Source: an uncultured Oscillospiraceae bacterium
Lineage (GTDB): Bacteria > Bacillota > Clostridia > Oscillospirales > Oscillospiraceae
Direction of reading: 5' to 3'
DNA: 64,000 bases
NCBI GenBank assembly: GCA_934589065.1
Contig: CAKTNN010000003.1
Coordinates: 14,947 to 78,946 of the forward strand
Shown: in pieces, positions 61,173 through 64,000 of the stretch
Layout of the letters: each line of letters opens with the position of its first letter
How positions within the stretch are numbered: the first letter of the stretch is position 1
Made by a program: the position numbers and the translations under genes
Notes under the pieces: model-generated
The model's database searches: none
What the model was told of the DNA's origin: nothing
What the model saw: the letters and a program-made list of their open reading frames with translations, nothing else

Positions 61173-61718
61173 ATGAATACCCTGCTGCATATTTGCTGTG
61201 CGCCCTGTGCAAACCAGTGCATTGATGTACTCCGGGCTGACCATTACGACGTCACCGGATACTGGTATAATCCCAATATTCACCCCTTTACCGAGTATCG
61301 GGCCAGAAGAAACTGCCTGCGGGAGTACGCGCAGACCATCGATCTGCCCCTGCTGGAGCGCAACGACTACGGCCTGCGTCCCTTTGTCCGGGCGGTGGCG
61401 GAGGATATTGAAAACCGCTGCATCAAGTGCTACGAGATGCGCCTTTTTGAGGCGGCCCGCATGGCAAAAGAAGGGGGCTTTGATAGCTTTACATCCTCTT
61501 TGTTTATCAGCCCCTACCAAAAGCACGAGCTCATGCAGGAGGTAGCCCAGCGGGCGGCAGCGGAATACGGGGTAGAGTTTCTCTACCGGGATTTCCGTCC
61601 CTATTTTCGGGCGGGCCAGGAAAGGGCCAGAGAGCTGGGCTTTTATATGCAGAAATACTGCGGCTGTGTCTTCTCAGAGGAAGAGCGGTACTTAAAGAAA
61701 AGCAAAATCATCCCGTAA
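61173..61718 (+). CDS. queH: epoxyqueuosine reductase QueH
   Basis: QueH carries out the last step of queuosine synthesis on tRNA, reducing epoxyqueuosine; it replaces the cobalamin enzyme QueG. The 181-residue protein has the diagnostic Cys motifs LLHICCAPCANQC near the start, RCIKCYEMRLFEAA in the middle and YMQKYCGCVFSEEE at the end, plus SLFISPYQKHE. GGAGGG precedes ATG 61173; an earlier in-frame start lacks these supports. It pairs logically with gluQ at 36.6 kb, which glutamylates queuosine. Confidence 0.95.
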   Translation: MNTLLHICCAPCANQCIDVLRADHYDVTGYWYNPNIHPFTEYRARRNCLREYAQTIDLPLLERNDYGLRPFVRAVAEDIENRCIKCYEMRLFEAARMAKEGGFDSFTSSLFISPYQKHELMQEVAQRAAAEYGVEFLYRDFRPYFRAGQERARELGFYMQKYCGCVFSEEERYLKKSKIIP

Positions 61719-61775
61719 GCTGCTCCGGCAGACCTTTGGGGAAACATATAACAGATTGAGAAAGTGAGAGAATCG

Positions 61776-62912
61776 ATGGATCAAATGGAATTTTCCGTTC
61801 CCTGCCTGTTTGGCCTGGAAGGCCTGGCAGGAGACGAACTGCGCAGACTGGATATTCCCAATGTCCGGGTGGAAAACGGACGGGTGCTGTTTTCCGGGGA
61901 TGAGCGGGCCCTGGCAAAAGCCAATGTGTGCCTGCGTACCGGCGAGCGGGTGCTGGTGGTGCTGGCGGACTTTCGGGCAACCACCTTTGAAGAGCTCTTC
62001 CAGGGCGTATACAATACGCCCTTGGAGCGTTATATTCCCAAGGATGGTCAGTTCCCGGTAAAGGGGCACTGCCTGAATAGCCAGCTTATGAGTGTGCCGG
62101 ATTGCCAGGCAATTGTGAAAAAAGCCGCCTCCCGCCGACTTGGGGAAAAGTATGGCGTTTCCTGGCTGCCGGAGACGGGGGCAAAGTACCAGCTGCAGTT
62201 CTCTCTGATGAATGACCGGGCACAGCTGTATTTGGATACCTCCGGGCCGGGACTTCACAAACGGGGCTATCGGGCCAACGGTAACGATGCGCCCCTGCGG
62301 GAAACTCTGGCAGCGGCTATGGTCACCCTGGCCCACTACCGGGGGCGGGAATTCTTCTGGGATCCCTTCTGCGGCAGCGGAACCATTCCCATTGAGGCTG
62401 CTCTGATTGCCAAAAATAAGGCCCCCGGCGCCTATCGCCGGTTTTCTGCGGAGGCCTTTGCCTGGATCGACCCCAAAATCTGGGGGGAGGTGCGTACCGA
62501 GGCCAAGGACCGGGAATTCCACGGCGCATATCGGATCATGGGTTCGGATAATGACCCCAAGTGCGTTTCCCTTGCCATGGCAAACGCCAGAAAAGCAGGC
62601 CTGGGAGATTTGATCGATTTCCAGGATGGGGACGCAACCAAAATGAGCCTGCCCTGCGACCAGGGAATTCTGGTGTGCAACCCGCCCTACGGTCAGCGGA
62701 TGATGGAGCAGCAGAGTGCCCAAAGGCTCTACGCCGCTCTGGGAAAGCACCTGAAATTTGCGGACGGCTGGAAGAAATATATTATTACCTCCGAGCCGGA
62801 GTTTGAGCATTATTTTGGTGCCCGGGCGGATAAGAAGCGGAAACTTTACAATGGCATGATCAAGTGCGACTACTATATGTACCTGGGGGATTTGCGCAAA
62901 GGAAAGCCCTGA
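61776..62912 (+). CDS. THUMP-domain RNA methyltransferase (RlmL/YpsC-like)
   Basis: The 378-residue protein has an N-terminal ferredoxin-like/THUMP RNA-binding part (FSVPCLFGLEGLAGDELRRL) and a Rossmann methyltransferase domain with FFWDPFCGSGTIPIEAALIA (SAM motif I) and the catalytic VCNPPYGQRM. This matches the class I enzymes that make N2-methylguanosine in 23S rRNA. ATG 61776 has GAGAG upstream. It lies between queH and a lipid kinase gene; the target base is not readable. Confidence 0.9.
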   Translation: MDQMEFSVPCLFGLEGLAGDELRRLDIPNVRVENGRVLFSGDERALAKANVCLRTGERVLVVLADFRATTFEELFQGVYNTPLERYIPKDGQFPVKGHCLNSQLMSVPDCQAIVKKAASRRLGEKYGVSWLPETGAKYQLQFSLMNDRAQLYLDTSGPGLHKRGYRANGNDAPLRETLAAAMVTLAHYRGREFFWDPFCGSGTIPIEAALIAKNKAPGAYRRFSAEAFAWIDPKIWGEVRTEAKDREFHGAYRIMGSDNDPKCVSLAMANARKAGLGDLIDFQDGDATKMSLPCDQGILVCNPPYGQRMMEQQSAQRLYAALGKHLKFADGWKKYIITSEPEFEHYFGARADKKRKLYNGMIKCDYYMYLGDLRKGKP

Positions 62913-62938
62913 GCGTGTTTTAGAAATGGGATAGAGAT

Positions 62939-63835
62939 ATGAAGCACCTGTTTATCATCAATCCGGCAGCCGGAAGCCGGGATCGGACAAAGGAATATAC
63001 AAAGGCTATTGTTTCCGGCTGTCAGGGGCTGGATTACCGGGTGGAAATATCCGCCGGGCCGGGGGACTGCAAAAGGCTTGCCGCCGAAGCGGCCCAAAGC
63101 GGGGAGGAATACCGGATCTATGCCTGCGGCGGTGACGGCACCTTAAATGAAGTAGCATCCGGCGCAGTGGGCTATCCAAATGCGGCGGTGACGGTGTTTG
63201 CCGGAGGCAGCGGCAATGATTTTGTGCGGCTGTTTTCCCAGCCGGAGGCCTTCTGGGATATCCACAGGCTGCTGGACGCCGAAGAGCGGGAGCTGGATCT
63301 CATCCGCTGCAATGATAGCCTTTCGGTCAATATATGCTCCGTGGGCCTGGATGCCCGGATCGGTACGGATGTGGCAAGCTATAAGCGCTTCCCCCTGCTG
63401 CATGGCTTCCGCGCCTATGCGGCCTCGGCGGTGGTAAACGTGATCCGTGGCATTTCTCAGCCCCTGGAGGTGGAAATCTGCGGGCAGACCATTGGGGGAG
63501 AGCTGACCATGGTCTGCGTGTGCAATGGCAGATACTACGGCGGCGGCTTTTGCCCCGTGCCGGAGGCAGATCCCACAGACGGTATGCTGGAAGTGCTGCT
63601 GGTGGATAAGGTCACCCGGCTCCAGGTTCCGGGACTGATTGGAAAATATAAGGCAGGACGCTACCGGGAGATGCCGGAGCTCATCCACCACTACCGGACG
63701 GACAGCCTGACAATCCGCGCTCAGACGCCCATGGCGATCAATCTGGACGGAGAATTGCGCAGGGCGGAAACCATCCATATTTCTCTTGCTCCGGAAAAAC
63801 TGCGGTTTTTCTATCCCAGAGGCCTGACTTGGTGA
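62939..63835 (+). CDS. diacylglycerol/sphingosine kinase family protein (YegS-like)
   Basis: The 298-residue protein has the DAGK catalytic motifs IINPAAGSRD at the N-terminus, YACGGDGTLNEVASG (GGDG) and FAGGSGNDFVRLF, and the C-terminal beta sandwich with MAINLDGEL. Such soluble kinases phosphorylate diacylglycerol or related lipids with ATP, recycling lipid from teichoic-acid-type synthesis. The ATG is 26 bases after the methyltransferase gene. No terminator follows. Confidence 0.92.
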   Translation: MKHLFIINPAAGSRDRTKEYTKAIVSGCQGLDYRVEISAGPGDCKRLAAEAAQSGEEYRIYACGGDGTLNEVASGAVGYPNAAVTVFAGGSGNDFVRLFSQPEAFWDIHRLLDAEERELDLIRCNDSLSVNICSVGLDARIGTDVASYKRFPLLHGFRAYAASAVVNVIRGISQPLEVEICGQTIGGELTMVCVCNGRYYGGGFCPVPEADPTDGMLEVLLVDKVTRLQVPGLIGKYKAGRYREMPELIHHYRTDSLTIRAQTPMAINLDGELRRAETIHISLAPEKLRFFYPRGLTW

Positions 63836-63853
63836 AAAAACCGTAAAAAGGCC

Positions 63854-63882
63854 TTGACATTTACAAGAAAATCCTGTAAAAT
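63854..63882 (+). promoter_or_regulatory. rpsF promoter
   Basis: TTGACA, a 17-base spacer and TAAAAT. The ~70-base leader to 63959 contains a GTCTG/CAGAC hairpin and could hold an S6:S18 binding structure, which I cannot confirm. Confidence 0.8.
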
Positions 63883-63959
63883 GAACCAGTCTGTGAAACA
63901 GACGATCCTTGCTCCCGGCGGCGTCGGGGGCCAAAAGTCCAAAAGGAGGTGCAATCAAC

Positions 63960-64000
63960 ATGGCTAAGATCACCGGTAAGTATGAGGTGCTCTACATCAT
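63960..64000 (+). CDS. rpsF: 30S ribosomal protein S6, 5' end only
   Basis: Thirteen residues are visible, MAKITGKYEVLYI, after a very strong AAAAGGAGGT. The K-Y-E-V-L/V-Y-I pattern is the usual start of S6, and the promoter and leader fit a ribosomal protein operon (rpsF-ssb-rpsR expected downstream). The rest lies beyond the window. Confidence 0.8.
   Translation, partial: MAKITGKYEVLYI

Overview
The window looks like chromosomal DNA of a gut-type Clostridia bacterium, most plausibly an Oscillospiraceae/Ruminococcaceae relative. This is an inference from moderately high GC, strong AGGAGG ribosome binding sites, TTGACA/TATAAT promoters, a Clostridia-order Rnf complex, DUF1292/YetF/DUF4363 proteins, a class B sortase and a CIRCE element. 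No 16S rRNA or other decisive marker is present. Most of it is ordinary core genome, with accessory islands and intergenic repeats between operons.

Layout. 1-3.8 kb: a MATE exporter and a cytidylate-kinase-like protein diverge from a LysR regulator, followed by a LytTR regulator with a C-terminal PAS-like part. 3.8-6.6 kb: an accessory patch with a broken serine recombinase and a secreted protein carrying twelve GAGIGGG-type repeats. 6.6-9.7 kb: tRNA-Leu(UAG), a diguanylate cyclase and a sugar-phosphate transferase. 10.0-15.1 kb: the rnf operon (C, a D-G fusion, E, A, B) ending in an unlisted 34-residue membrane microprotein. 15.4-20.5 kb: an MMPL transporter overlapping a GLUG-repeat surface protein. 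20.8-23.1 kb: glycogen phosphorylase. 23.3-30.3 kb, mostly minus strand: an orphan prepilin-like protein, yjjG, rsmA, a G5/3D cell-wall protein, a taurine/nitrate-type ABC importer and a DUF1292 protein.

30.6-34.7 kb: a compact cassette of surface protein, class B sortase, LytTR response regulator and GHKL histidine kinase; this is the best candidate for a little-described system. 34.8-37.5 kb: fumarase, a small acidic membrane protein and GluQ. 37.7-42.5 kb: an OmpR-type response regulator, histidine kinase, HtrA protease and acyl-ACP thioesterase. 42.6-46.9 kb: a four-box DnaA cluster, rpsO, pnp, yetF-like and DUF4363 genes. 47.0-50.1 kb: a LacI regulator diverging from an unusual hydrolase/membrane fusion. 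50.1-53.6 kb: argS and an ABC-F ATPase. 53.7-56.8 kb: a 153-bp tandem repeat array, then CIRCE-controlled htpG. 56.9-61.1 kb: MoxR, DUF58 and transglutaminase operon. 61.2-64.0 kb: queH, an rRNA methyltransferase, a lipid kinase and the start of rpsF.

Intergenic DNA carries a dispersed palindromic repeat (GTCATTGCGAACCAG ... CTGGTGTGGCAATC) at 15.1, 38.4, 43.35, 51.9 and 53.7-54.1 kb, and two short elements bounded by AGGGACTG inverted repeats at 38.85 and 45.6 kb. All functional calls rest on reading motifs and context; no database search was run.
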